DNA of 39,072 nt, taken from positions 1 through 39,072 of the forward strand of contig JAUXOA010000072.1 of the NCBI GenBank assembly GCA_030682475.1, in the 5' to 3' direction. Position numbers and translations under genes: made by a program. Of the stretch, positions 10,302 to 19,162 are shown one piece after another; positions within the stretch are counted from its first letter, which is position 1, and every line of letters begins with the position of its first letter. The DNA is from Rhodoferax sp. Lineage in GTDB: Bacteria > Pseudomonadota > Gammaproteobacteria > Burkholderiales > Burkholderiaceae_C. The notes beneath the pieces were generated by a model. The model was given only the letters and a program-made list of their open reading frames with translations, did no database searches and had not been told where the DNA came from.

Positions 10302-11405
10302 ATGGAGCAGGTCGATTGTGTGGTGATCGGGGCGGGTGTGGTGGGCCTGGCTGTGGCACGCGCGCTGGCGCTGGCCGGGCGCGAGGTGATGGTGCTGGAA
10401 GCGGCCGATGCGATCGGCACACAAACCAGCTCGCGCAACAGCGAGGTGATTCATGCCGGGATTTACTACGCACCGGGCTCGCTCAAGGCCCGGCTGTGCG
10501 TGCAGGGCCGGCAGATGCTTTACGCCTATTGCGCCGAGCGCGGTATTGGCCACCAGCGTTGCGGCAAGCTGCTGGTGGCCACTTCCGAGGCGCAGCGGGC
10601 GCAATTGCAGGGCATTATTGACAAAGCCGCAGCCAATGGCGTGAACGATCTGGTGCTGCTCACACGCGAGCAGGCGCGCGCGATGGAGCCGCAGCTCGAG
10701 TGCGTGGCGGCTGTTCATTCGCCCAGTACCGGCATTGTGGACAGTCACGCGCTGATGCTGGCTTACCAGGGCGATCTTGAGAATGCGGGCGGCATGGTGG
10801 TGTTCAATTCGCCTCTGGCGCTTGCCCATGTTTCGTCAGGCACTGTCATTCTGGAAACAACAGATGGTACGGTGTTGCAGGCTAAAATTGTGGTCAACGC
10901 CGCTGGCCTTTACGCCCAGGCGCTGGCGCTGCGTTTTGCTGGCTTGGACGCCAAGCTGGTGCCACCGTCCTACTATGCCAAGGGCAACTACTTCACCCTC
11001 TCGGGACGCGCTCCGTTTTCGCGCCTGATTTACCCGATGCCGCAGGCTGCGGGGCTGGGGGTGCATTTGACGATTGACCTGGGTGGCCAGGCCAAGTTGG
11101 GTCCCGATGTGCAGTGGGTGGACTCGCCCGATGATCTGGTGGTGGACCCGGCGCGGGGCGACGCGTTTTATGCCGAGGTTCGAAAGTACTGGCCGTCCTT
11201 GCCCGATGGCGCGTTGATTCCTGGCTATGCAGGCATTCGCCCCAAGATTCAGGCGCCTCACGAACCGGCGAGGGATTTCATGATCCAGGGCCCCGCCGAG
11301 CATGGCGTACCGGGTCTGGTGAACTTGTTTGGCATCGAGTCCCCAGGGCTGACGAGTTCGCTGGCGATCGGTTCCCATGTGGCCGCGCAATTGCTCGCTG
11401 CCTGA
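10302..11405 (+). CDS. FAD-dependent oxidoreductase, L-2-hydroxyglutarate oxidase (LhgO)-like
   Basis: This is a DAO-superfamily flavoprotein (367 aa). The Rossmann FAD motif is at the N-terminus ([18 protein letters not shown], then E at the end of strand 2 in [11 protein letters not shown]). [38 protein letters not shown], and the C-terminal [17 protein letters not shown] match the L-2-hydroxyglutarate oxidase/dehydrogenase subgroup, which oxidises L-2-hydroxyglutarate to 2-oxoglutarate and passes electrons to quinone. It lies 15 bp after the gamma-glutamyltransferase gene, with which it probably forms a two-gene unit. A related 2-hydroxyacid or glycine-type substrate cannot be excluded from sequence. 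It faces a convergent minus-strand operon. Confidence 0.85.
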   Translation: MEQVDCVVIGAGVVGLAVARALALAGREVMVLEAADAIGTQTSSRNSEVIHAGIYYAPGSLKARLCVQGRQMLYAYCAERGIGHQRCGKLLVATSEAQRAQLQGIIDKAAANGVNDLVLLTREQARAMEPQLECVAAVHSPSTGIVDSHALMLAYQGDLENAGGMVVFNSPLALAHVSSGTVILETTDGTVLQAKIVVNAAGLYAQALALRFAGLDAKLVPPSYYAKGNYFTLSGRAPFSRLIYPMPQAAGLGVHLTIDLGGQAKLGPDVQWVDSPDDLVVDPARGDAFYAEVRKYWPSLPDGALIPGYAGIRPKIQAPHEPARDFMIQGPAEHGVPGLVNLFGIESPGLTSSLAIGSHVAAQLLAA

Positions 11406-11467
11406 TCGGAATCGCCAAAGGGGGACGCATCCTCTGGGACAAGCTCAAGGCGTCAAGCTACGGCGCC

Positions 11468-12436
11468 TCACTCCAGCTTGATGCCGGTCTCCTTGACCAC
11501 CTTGCCCCACTTGTCGAGTTCCTGAATCATGAGTTGCGTCATCGCTTCCGGTGTGGAGAGACTGACTTCAACGCCCGCGTCAAACATCGCTTTTTTAGAC
11601 TCGGGCGTGGCCATGATCTGGGCGATTTCCGAGTTCAGTCGGTTGATGATTTCCCTGGGTGTGCCAGCAGGTGCCAACAGTCCCAGCCAGACGGAAGCGT
11701 CATAGCCGGCTACACCAGCCTCCTGCATGGTCGGCACATCGGGAAGCTGGGCAACGCGCCTGGCACCGGTGACTGCCAGTGCCTTCAACCTGCCGCTGGG
11801 CACTTGAGCCAGGGCATTGGGGACGCCCGCAAAACTGCTTTCCACCACGCCGGCAACCAGATCGGTAGCGGCCAGGTTACTGCCTCGGTAGGGAACGTGC
11901 ACGAGCGGGGCCCCGGTCATGGAGACAAACAGGCCGCCGATCAGATGCTGCGCGCTGCCGTTGCCCGACGAGGCGTAATGGAGGGTGTCGGGTCGAGCCT
12001 TGGCGAGCGCGATGAACTCCTGCACAGTGCGCGCCGGCACCTTGGGGTTGACCAGCAGCACATAAGGTGAATCCACCAGCTTGGTGACCGCTGCAAAGCC
12101 CTTAATGGGATCGTAGGGCACGTTTTTGTAGATCCAGGGGCTGATCACATGGGTCGAGGACACGATTACCAGCGTGTGGCCGTCGGGCGGGGCCTTGGCG
12201 ACGAACTCGGTGCCGATCATCGAGCCTGCCCCTGGCTTGTTCTCGATGACGAAGGACTGGCCCATGGCGACCGTGAGCTTTTGACCCAGGATCCGGGCTA
12301 CGACGTCGGTGAACCCACCCGGTCCGAACGGCACGATGATCTTGACCGGTTTGCTGGGGTAGGACTGCGCCAGAACGGCGCCGGCAGACAGCGTCAACAA
12401 GGTGGCCGCGCAAAGCGTTTTGAGAAGAATCTTCAT
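11468..12436 (-). CDS. Bug-family (TctC) periplasmic substrate-binding protein
   Basis: This protein (322 aa) belongs to the Bordetella uptake gene family. These receptors bind small carboxylates or aromatic acids and often serve tripartite tricarboxylate transporters. A Sec signal peptide is visible (MKILLKTLCAATLLTLSAGAVLAQ). It is followed by the family opening YPSKPVKIIVPFGPGGFTDVVARI, and KPGAGSMIGTEFVAKAPPDGHTLV in the ligand loop. No TctA/TctB membrane genes are nearby, so it is an orphan receptor, as is common in Comamonadaceae and Burkholderiales. It starts 4 bp after the alpha/beta hydrolase gene and its ribosome site AGAGGA lies within the hydrolase's last codons, so the two are translationally linked. 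The ligand is unknown. Confidence 0.92.
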   Translation of the reverse strand: MKILLKTLCAATLLTLSAGAVLAQSYPSKPVKIIVPFGPGGFTDVVARILGQKLTVAMGQSFVIENKPGAGSMIGTEFVAKAPPDGHTLVIVSSTHVISPWIYKNVPYDPIKGFAAVTKLVDSPYVLLVNPKVPARTVQEFIALAKARPDTLHYASSGNGSAQHLIGGLFVSMTGAPLVHVPYRGSNLAATDLVAGVVESSFAGVPNALAQVPSGRLKALAVTGARRVAQLPDVPTMQEAGVAGYDASVWLGLLAPAGTPREIINRLNSEIAQIMATPESKKAMFDAGVEVSLSTPEAMTQLMIQELDKWGKVVKETGIKLE

Positions 12437-12440
12437 GGTT

Positions 12441-13355
12441 TTATCCTCTGTAGGTGGGTTCTGGCATGGTGAAAAAGCTGTGCAAAATCTGATAGACCAT
12501 CATGTAGTTCTTCTGCTGGAAGCTGGCGTGGGAGATGCCCGCCATCACATTGAACTGCTTGTTCATGTTGGGCAGCAACCGGTAGAAATTGATCAGGTCA
12601 TCGAGGCCGGCAATGCCGTCGTATTCCCCGCGCAAAATAAGGGTCGAGGCTGCAATTTTCAGCGGATCGATCAGCGGCAGTTTGGAGCACATGTCCACAT
12701 AGGTCCCGGTGGGCATGGAGTCGTCCAGTGTCAGGATGGCATCTGCGAACGCATCCTTGGTCGCTTCATCGGTGGTCTCGGGATGATCGCGGTTGAACAC
12801 GCTGTGGACAAACGCGCGGTCAATCGGACGCCGATTTTTGGCCAGGAACTCGGGCAGCTTCTTCTTTCTCTCGGCCAGCGTCGGACTGCCTTCGCCAGTC
12901 CAGACAAAGGCGTCCAGCGCCAGCTTGGACACTCGCTCGGGGTGTCGCTCAGTGAAGAGGGCGGCCTTGAGTGCGCCTGACGAAATGCCATACACCAGCA
13001 GATTCTTGACACCGGTTTTCTTCAGGATGTACTCGCTGCCGGCGGCCAAATCGTCGGCGCCGTTGCTGATGTCGCAGTTGATAGCGCGGTGCTTGTCCGA
13101 GCGGCCATAGCCTTCGTTGTCCATGCACCAGGTGTTGAAGCCACGCTCTGCGAACCAGTCCATCACCGAGGAATGGGGTCGTCCGGGCACATGCAGGTCA
13201 AAGGTGGGCTGGGAAGCCATGGAAGAACCGTGCACGAAAAATAGGGTGCCGGCGGGTGGGACTTTGGGCGAGGCAGGTTTTTCCCAAAGAAAAAGATGGA
13301 TGTCTCCCTTCTTGGTCCAATGCTCCACGCCGCCAGCCCACTGAATCTTGTTCAT
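12441..13355 (-). CDS. Alpha/beta-fold hydrolase
   Basis: This is a 304-aa alpha/beta hydrolase with a plausible full catalytic set. The oxyanion motif is FFVHGSSM (around residue 41). The nucleophile is S125 in YGISSGALKAA, the acid is near D246 in LRGEYDGIAG, and the histidine is near H276 in AGISHASF. There is no signal peptide. The ATG at 13355 has a strong ribosome site (AGGGAGGA, plus-strand 13364-13371). The gene is the first of a two-gene operon with a Bug receptor, which suggests hydrolysis of an imported ester or ring-cleavage product. That is an inference; the substrate is not readable from sequence. Serine esterase, lipase or C-C bond hydrolase are all possible. Confidence 0.85.
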   Translation of the reverse strand: MNKIQWAGGVEHWTKKGDIHLFLWEKPASPKVPPAGTLFFVHGSSMASQPTFDLHVPGRPHSSVMDWFAERGFNTWCMDNEGYGRSDKHRAINCDISNGADDLAAGSEYILKKTGVKNLLVYGISSGALKAALFTERHPERVSKLALDAFVWTGEGSPTLAERKKKLPEFLAKNRRPIDRAFVHSVFNRDHPETTDEATKDAFADAILTLDDSMPTGTYVDMCSKLPLIDPLKIAASTLILRGEYDGIAGLDDLINFYRLLPNMNKQFNVMAGISHASFQQKNYMMVYQILHSFFTMPEPTYRG

Positions 13356-13400
13356 CGAAGAAATCCTCCCTAAATCTGGTCATTCAAATTCCAATAAACC

Positions 13401-13435
13401 GCGCCAGGGACAAGCCAAAATGCTTGTCCCTGCGC
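13401..13435. repeat. Inverted repeat between pyrD and the hydrolase operon
   Basis: The arms AGGGACAAGC and GCTTGTCCCT pair perfectly across a 6-base loop (CAAAAT), and GCGC/GCGC extends the stem past a one-base bulge. It lies downstream of the pyrD stop and upstream of the hydrolase start on the minus strand. No T-tract follows in that direction, so it is not a classical intrinsic terminator. It could block transcription from pyrD, act as an operator, or be a relic of the GGGACA hairpin family seen elsewhere in this window. Confidence 0.55.
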
Positions 13436-13500
13436 ATCTATATTAGGCGTTGATTGTGTCCATAAAACTGTCAATCAGTACCCGGTATAAACCCTCTTGT

Positions 13501-14580
13501 TCAGGCGTTTGCCCGGCTATTTTTGATCGAAATAGCGGCCTGCTTGACCAGTTTCGGGCCTTTATAGATCAGGCCGGTGTAGACCTGCACCACATCAGCG
13601 CCCGCCTTGATTTTGCTCACGGCGTCGTCGGCGCTCAGGATGCCACCCACGCCAATGATGGGAAAACGCTGGCCCAAAGCGCTGCGCAGTTGCGTGATGA
13701 TGCGGTTGCTCAGCGCCAGCAGCGGGGCGCCCGACAGGCCGCCCGCCTCGGTGGCATGCGGCAGGCCGGTGACCGCCTCGCGGCTCAGCGTGGTGTTGGT
13801 GGCCACCACACCGTCCATGCGATGGTGCTGCAGGGTATCGGCAATCATCTGGAGCTGGGTCTGGTCCAGGTCGGGGGCAATTTTCACAAAAATCGGCACA
13901 CGCTTGCCATGCTGCTGGTTCAAAGCCTCGCGGCGCTGTGCAATGGCACCCAGCAGGCTGTCCAGGGCCTCATCGCTTTGCAGCGCGCGCAGGTTCTTGG
14001 TGTTGGGGCTGGAGATGTTGAGGGTGACGTAGTCGGCGTAAGGATAGACGCCGTCCAGGCAGGTCAGATAGTCATCGGTGGCGTCCTCAATCGGTGTGGC
14101 GGCGTTCTTGCCGATGTTCAATCCCAGCAGCATCGGCGACATTTTGCTTGCAGCAGGGTTTTGGCGTTGTCGGTACAAGAAGGAGCGTTTGACGTTGGCA
14201 ATAAAGGCGTCCAGCCCCTCGTTGTTGAATCCCAGGCGGTTGATCAGCGCTTCGGCCTTGGGCAGGCGAAACATGCGGGGTTTAGGGTTGCCCGTCTGCG
14301 CCAGTGGGGTGACGGTGCCGACTTCGACAAACCCAAAACCCATGGCACCGAGACCATCAATACAGCGCGCGTTTTTGTCCAGTCCGGCGGCCAGGCCCAC
14401 CCGGTTCGGAAAAGTCAGGCCGGCCAGCTCAATCGGGTCATCGACGCGGCCCGCGCAATAGGCCAGTTGCAAAGGGGTACCCTGCATACCAGCCAGCGCG
14501 TGCAGGGTCAACTCGTGGGCCGTTTCCGGGTCAAGGCTAAATAAAAATGGGCGGGCGAGGGCGTAGGGGACGAAAGACAT
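13501..14580 (-). CDS. pyrD: Dihydroorotate dehydrogenase (quinone), class 2
   Basis: PyrD oxidises dihydroorotate to orotate in pyrimidine synthesis and reduces membrane quinone. The protein is 359 aa; class 2 is indicated by the N-terminal helical extension (residues 1-40, [21 protein letters not shown]) that binds membrane and quinone. Motifs: [45 protein letters not shown] with the catalytic serine, [32 protein letters not shown] and [12 protein letters not shown]. It is divergent from rpiA, with only 58 bp between the start codons, so their promoters must be close or overlapping. Confidence 0.96.
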   Translation of the reverse strand: MSFVPYALARPFLFSLDPETAHELTLHALAGMQGTPLQLAYCAGRVDDPIELAGLTFPNRVGLAAGLDKNARCIDGLGAMGFGFVEVGTVTPLAQTGNPKPRMFRLPKAEALINRLGFNNEGLDAFIANVKRSFLYRQRQNPAASKMSPMLLGLNIGKNAATPIEDATDDYLTCLDGVYPYADYVTLNISSPNTKNLRALQSDEALDSLLGAIAQRREALNQQHGKRVPIFVKIAPDLDQTQLQMIADTLQHHRMDGVVATNTTLSREAVTGLPHATEAGGLSGAPLLALSNRIITQLRSALGQRFPIIGVGGILSADDAVSKIKAGADVVQVYTGLIYKGPKLVKQAAISIKNSRANA

Positions 14581-14638
14581 CGGATAATTCCTGCAAAGTA
14601 CCTGTACAAAATTTCTCTAACTCACCGGATTTTCCCAG

Positions 14639-15343
14639 ATGACAAACCCCAACTCCCATCCCGGCGCGGCGCTCTCACAAGACCAGCTCAAAACCCTGGT
14701 CGGCCAGGCCGCACTTCAGTATGTGGTGCCGGGTGAGATTGTCGGTGTCGGCACCGGCTCCACCGTCAATAAGTTCATTGATGCGCTGGCCTCCATAAAG
14801 GGTCAGATCAAGGGCGCCGTGTCGAGCTCGGTGGCCAGCACCGAGCGCCTGCAGGCACTGGGTATTACCGTTTTTGATTCGAATGAGGTTGAAGCGTTGT
14901 CAGTTTATATCGATGGTGCCGACGAGATTGACGGCCAGGGCAACATGATCAAAGGGGGCGGTGCGGCGCTTACGCGTGAGAAAATTGTGGCCGCCCAGTC
15001 GCGCAAGTTTGTCTGCATCGCGGATGAATCCAAACTGGTGCAGACTCTGGGCCAGTTTCCCTTGCCGGTTGAGGTCATTCCGATGGCTGCGCAGAGGCTG
15101 ATGCGTCAGTTTGCGGCGATGGGGGGCCAGGCCCAGGTGCGCCTCAACGACGGTCAGCCGCTGGTGACGGACAACGGCCAGATCATCCTGGATGTGACTG
15201 GTTTGCAGATTAGCGATCCGCTGGCCTTTGAGTCGCAAGTGAGTCAGTGGCCAGGGGTGGTGACAGTCGGTGTGTTTGCCTTTCAGAAGGCCCAGGTTTG
15301 TCTTTTGGGCACCGCCAGTGGCGTTAAAACCATGACTTTCTGA
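14639..15343 (+). CDS. rpiA: Ribose-5-phosphate isomerase A
   Basis: RpiA interconverts ribose-5-phosphate and ribulose-5-phosphate in the pentose phosphate pathway. The protein is 234 aa (E. coli 219), with a slightly long N-terminus ([22 protein letters not shown]). Motifs: [15 protein letters not shown] (phosphate loop), [23 protein letters not shown] with the catalytic acid, [14 protein letters not shown] with the catalytic lysine, and PVEVIPMA. It is a single gene. Its TGA stop (15341-15343) is also the first codon of a GGGACAGA hairpin repeat, which may end its transcript. Confidence 0.96.
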   Translation: MTNPNSHPGAALSQDQLKTLVGQAALQYVVPGEIVGVGTGSTVNKFIDALASIKGQIKGAVSSSVASTERLQALGITVFDSNEVEALSVYIDGADEIDGQGNMIKGGGAALTREKIVAAQSRKFVCIADESKLVQTLGQFPLPVEVIPMAAQRLMRQFAAMGGQAQVRLNDGQPLVTDNGQIILDVTGLQISDPLAFESQVSQWPGVVTVGVFAFQKAQVCLLGTASGVKTMTF

Positions 15344-15427
15344 AACATTGCGGGACAGACCTTCAGCTCTGTCCCCAACTGATCAAAACATTGCGGGATA
15401 GACCTTCAACCTTGTCCCAACTGATCA
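15341..15427. repeat. GGGACAGA/TCTGTCCC hairpin repeat between rpiA and the convergent thioredoxin-fold gene
   Basis: This is the simplest copy of the family: two units in tandem. Unit 1 (15341-15385) has left arm TTGCGGGACAGA and right arm TCTGTCCCCAA around a short loop. Unit 2 (15386-15427) is a degenerate copy (GGGATAGACC...CCTTGTCCCAACTGATCA). The left edge is the rpiA stop codon, and the right edge holds the stop codon of the minus-strand gene (TCA at 15425-15427). It therefore lies stop-to-stop between convergent genes and could work as a two-way terminator. Confidence 0.85.
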
Positions 15428-16081
15428 AAACTTGATGCCCGCTGGATTGGACGGGGTGTCGACCGGCGAGTTGGCTGGCTCGGTCGGCGCACGCTGGGTC
15501 TGGGCTGGTTCAGCTTTGACGGCGGGAACCGGTTTTTGTACTACGACCAAGGGCGTTGCGTCCGGGTTGCGGTAGCTGGCGGGCAGCAGCGAAGCCTGCG
15601 GATAACCGGCGGCGTTCAGAAACTGCGTCCACTCCGAATCAGAGTAGCCCTTGATCTGCTGGCCGCCAATGGTCAAAAAGGGCAATGAGCTATCGCCGCT
15701 GATGCGTTGCAGGGCTTCGGCATCCTCGGAAGTGGTGACGGTTTTCTCTGCAAATGGAATGCCCCGACTGCTGAGCAGCGCGCGGCCCGAGCCACAAGGG
15801 GTGCAGTTGCTGGAGGTGTAGAGGGTCACCGGGTATTTGCTGGCCACCTGGCGCAGCTCGAACGGCAGTGTCGTGCCACCTGCGCCACCTGTGCCAATCG
15901 GCTTGCCGCCAGTTACCGTGGCGGTGGCATTGTCGGATGCGTCGGGCGGTTTGTCGGAGAAGGTGATCCGTCCGTCCGGCCCCACCGCACGGTAAACCGT
16001 CTGGGCCTGGGCCTGGCTTGCCATCAGCAGTGCGGCAGTACAAACTGCAGCACAAACTTGGGCATACCGGGACCCCTTCAC
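15425..16081 (-). CDS. Secreted DUF4124 and glutaredoxin-domain protein
   Basis: This 218-aa exported protein has a Sec signal peptide (residues 1-26, ending ASQAQA) and then a short DUF4124 segment (VYRAVGPDGRITFSDKPP). A glutaredoxin/thioredoxin-fold domain starts at about residue 84 (VTLYTSSNCTPCGSGRALL) with the redox pair C93-C96, and has SLPFLTIGGQQIKGYSDSEW as the cis-proline and C-terminal part. The tail of about 50 residues is proline/threonine-rich and low complexity. The start is GTG at 16081, overlapping the prlC stop (GTGA), so it is read from the prlC operon. A thiol-disulfide role in the periplasm is likely, but its partner is unknown. The stop codon lies inside the adjoining repeat. 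Confidence 0.82.
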   Translation of the reverse strand: MKGSRYAQVCAAVCTAALLMASQAQAQTVYRAVGPDGRITFSDKPPDASDNATATVTGGKPIGTGGAGGTTLPFELRQVASKYPVTLYTSSNCTPCGSGRALLSSRGIPFAEKTVTTSEDAEALQRISGDSSLPFLTIGGQQIKGYSDSEWTQFLNAAGYPQASLLPASYRNPDATPLVVVQKPVPAVKAEPAQTQRAPTEPANSPVDTPSNPAGIKF

Positions 16082-18117
16082 TTTTGCCCTGCCATGCCCT
16101 GATGCCGCAACAAGGCATCCAGATTAGGCGCGCGCCCGCGAAAGGCCTTGAACGACTCCATGGCGGGGCGGCTGCCACCCGCTTCCAGAATGGCTTGCCG
16201 GTATTTTCTACCGGTTTCTCTATTGGGCAAACCGTCTTGACCCACTGTTTCCTCAAAGGCGGCATAAGCATCGGCGCTCAGCACCTCGGCCCATTTGTAA
16301 CTGTAGTACCCGGCCGCATAGCCACCGGCAAAAATATGGCTGAAGGTGTGGGCCGTGCGGCTCCAGTCCGGCGGCTGGAGCAACGCCACTTCGGCACGTA
16401 CCTGCGCCAGCAAGGGCATCAGGTCAAGCGCCGGATCGTGCGCGGTGTGCAGCAGCATGTCAAACAGAGAAAACTCGATTTGACGCAGGGTTTGCATGCC
16501 GCTCTGGAAGTTCCTGGCCGCCAGCATTTTGTCAAACAGCTCGCGTGGCAGCGGCGCGCCGGTCTCCACATGCGCCGTCATGTGGCGCAGAACGTCCCAT
16601 TCCCAGCAGAAGTTTTCCATGAACTGGCTGGGAAGCTCCACCGCGTCCCACTCCACGCCGCTGATGCCGGACACGTCGCGCTCATTGACCTGTGACAGCA
16701 GGTGATGCAGGCCGTGACCAAATTCGTGAAACAGGGTGGTGACATCGTCATGTGTCAGCAACGCAGGCTTGCCATCCAGGCCTTCGGCAAAGTTGCACAC
16801 CAGATGGGCCACTGGCGTTTGCAACTGATGCGTGTCGGGGCGCAACCAGCGGGTGCGCACGTCGTCCATCCAGGCGCCGCTGCGTTTGCCCTTGCGCGCT
16901 GACGGATCCAGATAGAACTGGCCGACCAGACTGCCAGCGCGCTCAATGCGGTAGAACTCGACGCTGGGGTGCCAGACCGGGGCAATGTCTTTGTGAATGC
17001 TCACCTCAAACAGCGTTTCAACGATTTTGAACAGACCGGCCAACACCTTGGGTGCAGTGAAGTACTGTTTGACTTCCCTCTTGCTGAAGGCGTAGCGCGC
17101 TTCCTTGAGCTTTTCGCCGATATAAGGCCAGTCCCAGGCTTGTGGATTGGGCAGGTCCAGAGCTTGCGATGCAAATTCGCGCAGGTCGGCCAGGTCTTTT
17201 TCGGCGAAAGGCCGGGCTTGGGTGGCGAGGTCGCGTAAAAAGGTGATGACGTGCTGGGGCGATTCGGCCATTTTTGGAACCACCGAGAGCTCGCCAAAGT
17301 TGCGGTAACCCAGCAATTTGGCTTCTTCCAGGCGCAGGGCCAGCATCTCGGCCATCAGGGCCGAGTTGTCGAACTTGCGGGTTTGCGCATCGGACTGGTC
17401 GGAGGCGCGGGTCACAAAAGCGCGATACAGCTTCTCGCGCAGCGCACTGCTGCGGGCAAACTGCATCACCGGCAGGTAGCACGGCATTTTCAGTGTGAGC
17501 TTAAAACCCTCTTTGTCTTCTGCCTTGGCAGCAGCCAGGGCGGCCTGTTTCACATCGTCAGGCACACCGTCGAGTTCAGAAGCTTGCGCGTAGTAGGCAT
17601 AGGCATCGGTGGCGTCCAGCGCGTTCTCGCTGAACTTCTGGCTCAACTCGGCTTGCCGTTCCTGAATCCCGGCAAAACGCTCGCGGTTGGTGCCCACCAG
17701 TTCCGCGCCACCCAGTACAAAGTTGCGTATGGCGTTTTTGTGGGCTTGGCGCTGCTCCGGGTTGAGTGAAGACAGGTCAATTGCCTTGTACTTGGCATAC
17801 AGGCGTTGGTCTGCCCCCAAGCGGGTGAAAAACTCGGTGACTTTGGGCAGGGCTTCGTTGTACGCTACGCGCAGTTCGGGCGTATCGGCCACACTGTTGA
17901 GGTGGCTCACGGCACCCCAGGCGCGCGCCAGCTTTTCGGTGGCGACATCAAGAACCCTGGCGAGGTCGCTCCAACGCGCCGCAAAGTCGGCTGCCGTGAC
18001 GGTTTCCAGCGCGGCATTTGCGCCGGTCAGCAAGGGGTCAATGGCGGGCACCACGTGTGCGGGGGTGATCTGGTCAAAAAGTGGCAGATCGTCAAAAGAG
18101 AGCAGGGGATTGTTCAT
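16078..18117 (-). CDS. prlC: Oligopeptidase A (M3 family zinc metallopeptidase)
   Basis: PrlC/OpdA is a cytosolic thimet-type oligopeptidase that degrades short peptides, including cleaved signal peptides. The protein is 679 aa (E. coli 680). The zinc site HEFGH is in TTLFHEFGHGLHHLL, with the third ligand glutamate downstream in GVEWDAVELPSQFMENFCWE. The C-terminal region FAGGYAAGYYSYKWAEVLSADAYAAFEE and the N-terminal LLSFDDLPLFDQITPAHVVPAI are both typical of the family. It is followed with a 4-bp overlap by the thioredoxin-fold gene. Upstream, 181 bp containing a dispersed repeat separate it from folD on the same strand. Confidence 0.95.
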   Translation of the reverse strand: MNNPLLSFDDLPLFDQITPAHVVPAIDPLLTGANAALETVTAADFAARWSDLARVLDVATEKLARAWGAVSHLNSVADTPELRVAYNEALPKVTEFFTRLGADQRLYAKYKAIDLSSLNPEQRQAHKNAIRNFVLGGAELVGTNRERFAGIQERQAELSQKFSENALDATDAYAYYAQASELDGVPDDVKQAALAAAKAEDKEGFKLTLKMPCYLPVMQFARSSALREKLYRAFVTRASDQSDAQTRKFDNSALMAEMLALRLEEAKLLGYRNFGELSVVPKMAESPQHVITFLRDLATQARPFAEKDLADLREFASQALDLPNPQAWDWPYIGEKLKEARYAFSKREVKQYFTAPKVLAGLFKIVETLFEVSIHKDIAPVWHPSVEFYRIERAGSLVGQFYLDPSARKGKRSGAWMDDVRTRWLRPDTHQLQTPVAHLVCNFAEGLDGKPALLTHDDVTTLFHEFGHGLHHLLSQVNERDVSGISGVEWDAVELPSQFMENFCWEWDVLRHMTAHVETGAPLPRELFDKMLAARNFQSGMQTLRQIEFSLFDMLLHTAHDPALDLMPLLAQVRAEVALLQPPDWSRTAHTFSHIFAGGYAAGYYSYKWAEVLSADAYAAFEETVGQDGLPNRETGRKYRQAILEAGGSRPAMESFKAFRGRAPNLDALLRHQGMAGQK

Positions 18118-18152
18118 GGATCAAAATTCGTTGGGGATAGAGCTGGCTCGTC

Positions 18153-18287
18153 TTAATCCCAGATTGTCGATTGGGAAAATTCCGTTCGGGCTGAGCTTGT
18201 CGAAGCCTTCGCTGCCCTTCGACCCTTCGTCAAGCTCAGGACAGGCCAAGCTCAGGGCGAACGGTGCTAATGGACAATCTGGGTTAA
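18153..18287. repeat. Nested palindromic dispersed repeat between folD and prlC
   Basis: The outer arms are TTAATCCCAGATTGTC (18153-18168) and GACAATCTGGGTTAA (18273-18287), which pair except for one extra T. Inside them is a GTTCGGGCTGAGCTTGTCGAAG-type element (18182-18264): CCGTTCGGGCTGAGCTTG at the left and AAGCTCAGGGCGAACGG at the right, with two internal CTTCGAC-like segments. The inner type is a very widespread dispersed repeat in betaproteobacteria and others; further copies lie inside aceF and lpd. It contains no gene. Confidence 0.85.
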
Positions 18288-18298
18288 TCGCAAGGTCC

Positions 18299-19162
18299 TT
18301 ATCTTGAGGCGCGTTCAGCCGCTTCAAGTGTATTGACCAGCAACATCGTAATCGTCATGGGACCGACCCCACCAGGCACTGGGGTAATGTAGCCTGCAAC
18401 CTCCTTCACAGCCGCAAAATCAACATCACCGCACAGCTTGCCTTCATCATTGCGGTTCATGCCGACGTCAATGACCACCGCGCCTGGCTTGACCATGTTG
18501 GCGGTCAGTACATTGCGTTTGCCAACCGCCGCGACGATCACGTCGGCTTGCCTTGTGTGGTGGTCGATATCGGGGGTGGCGCTGTGGCACACGGTGACTG
18601 TCGCATTGGCTTGCAGCAGCAACAGCGCCATCGGCTTGCCCACCGTGTTACTGCGCCCAATGACCACTGCGTGTTTGCCGCGCAGATCGATGCCGGTGCT
18701 CTCGATCAGTTTCATGCAACCATAAGGTGTGCAGGGCCGAAAGCCGGGTTGCCCCGTCATTAATTCGCCGGCGCTCAAGGTGGCATAGCCGTCCACGTCC
18801 TTGGCCGTGGAAATGGCCTCGATCACCTTGTGCGGGTTGATGTGCCTGGGCAGGGGCATTTGCACCAGAATGCCGTGAACCGCCGGGTCCACATTGAGCG
18901 CAGCGATACGCGCGAGGAGCTCGGCTTGTGACAATGTGGCCGGGTACTTCTCGAACACCGAATGAACACCGGTATCCGAACAGGCCTTGACTTTGTTGCG
19001 CACATAGACGGCGCTCGCCGCATCCTCGCCCACCAAAATGACGGCCAGCCCGGGCGTCACGCCGCAGGCTTTGAGTGCCAGGACGCGCGTGGCGACCTCG
19101 GCGCGCAGTCGGGCGGAGAGGGCGCTTCCATCGATGATCTGGCCGTATTGCTGAGTTGTCAT
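18299..19162 (-). CDS. folD: Methylenetetrahydrofolate dehydrogenase/cyclohydrolase
   Basis: FolD is the bifunctional NADP-dependent enzyme that converts 5,10-methylene-THF to 10-formyl-THF in one-carbon metabolism. The protein is 287 aa from the ATG at 19162. This ATG overlaps the TGA of the upstream response regulator by one base (TGATG), so it is preferred to the TTG one codon earlier. Motifs: YVRNKVKAC with the catalytic lysine, [55 protein letters not shown] (NADP loop) and [18 protein letters not shown]. It is probably co-transcribed with the two-component genes upstream; the link looks positional rather than functional. Confidence 0.95.
   Translation of the reverse strand: MTTQQYGQIIDGSALSARLRAEVATRVLALKACGVTPGLAVILVGEDAASAVYVRNKVKACSDTGVHSVFEKYPATLSQAELLARIAALNVDPAVHGILVQMPLPRHINPHKVIEAISTAKDVDGYATLSAGELMTGQPGFRPCTPYGCMKLIESTGIDLRGKHAVVIGRSNTVGKPMALLLLQANATVTVCHSATPDIDHHTRQADVIVAAVGKRNVLTANMVKPGAVVIDVGMNRNDEGKLCGDVDFAAVKEVAGYITPVPGGVGPMTITMLLVNTLEAAERASR

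Noticed and set aside
9516-10829. Antisense open frame (437 aa) across the gamma-glutamyltransferase and oxidoreductase genes
   Set aside because: It spans the junction of two well-supported plus-strand genes and has a histidine/arginine-rich shadow composition with no family motifs.
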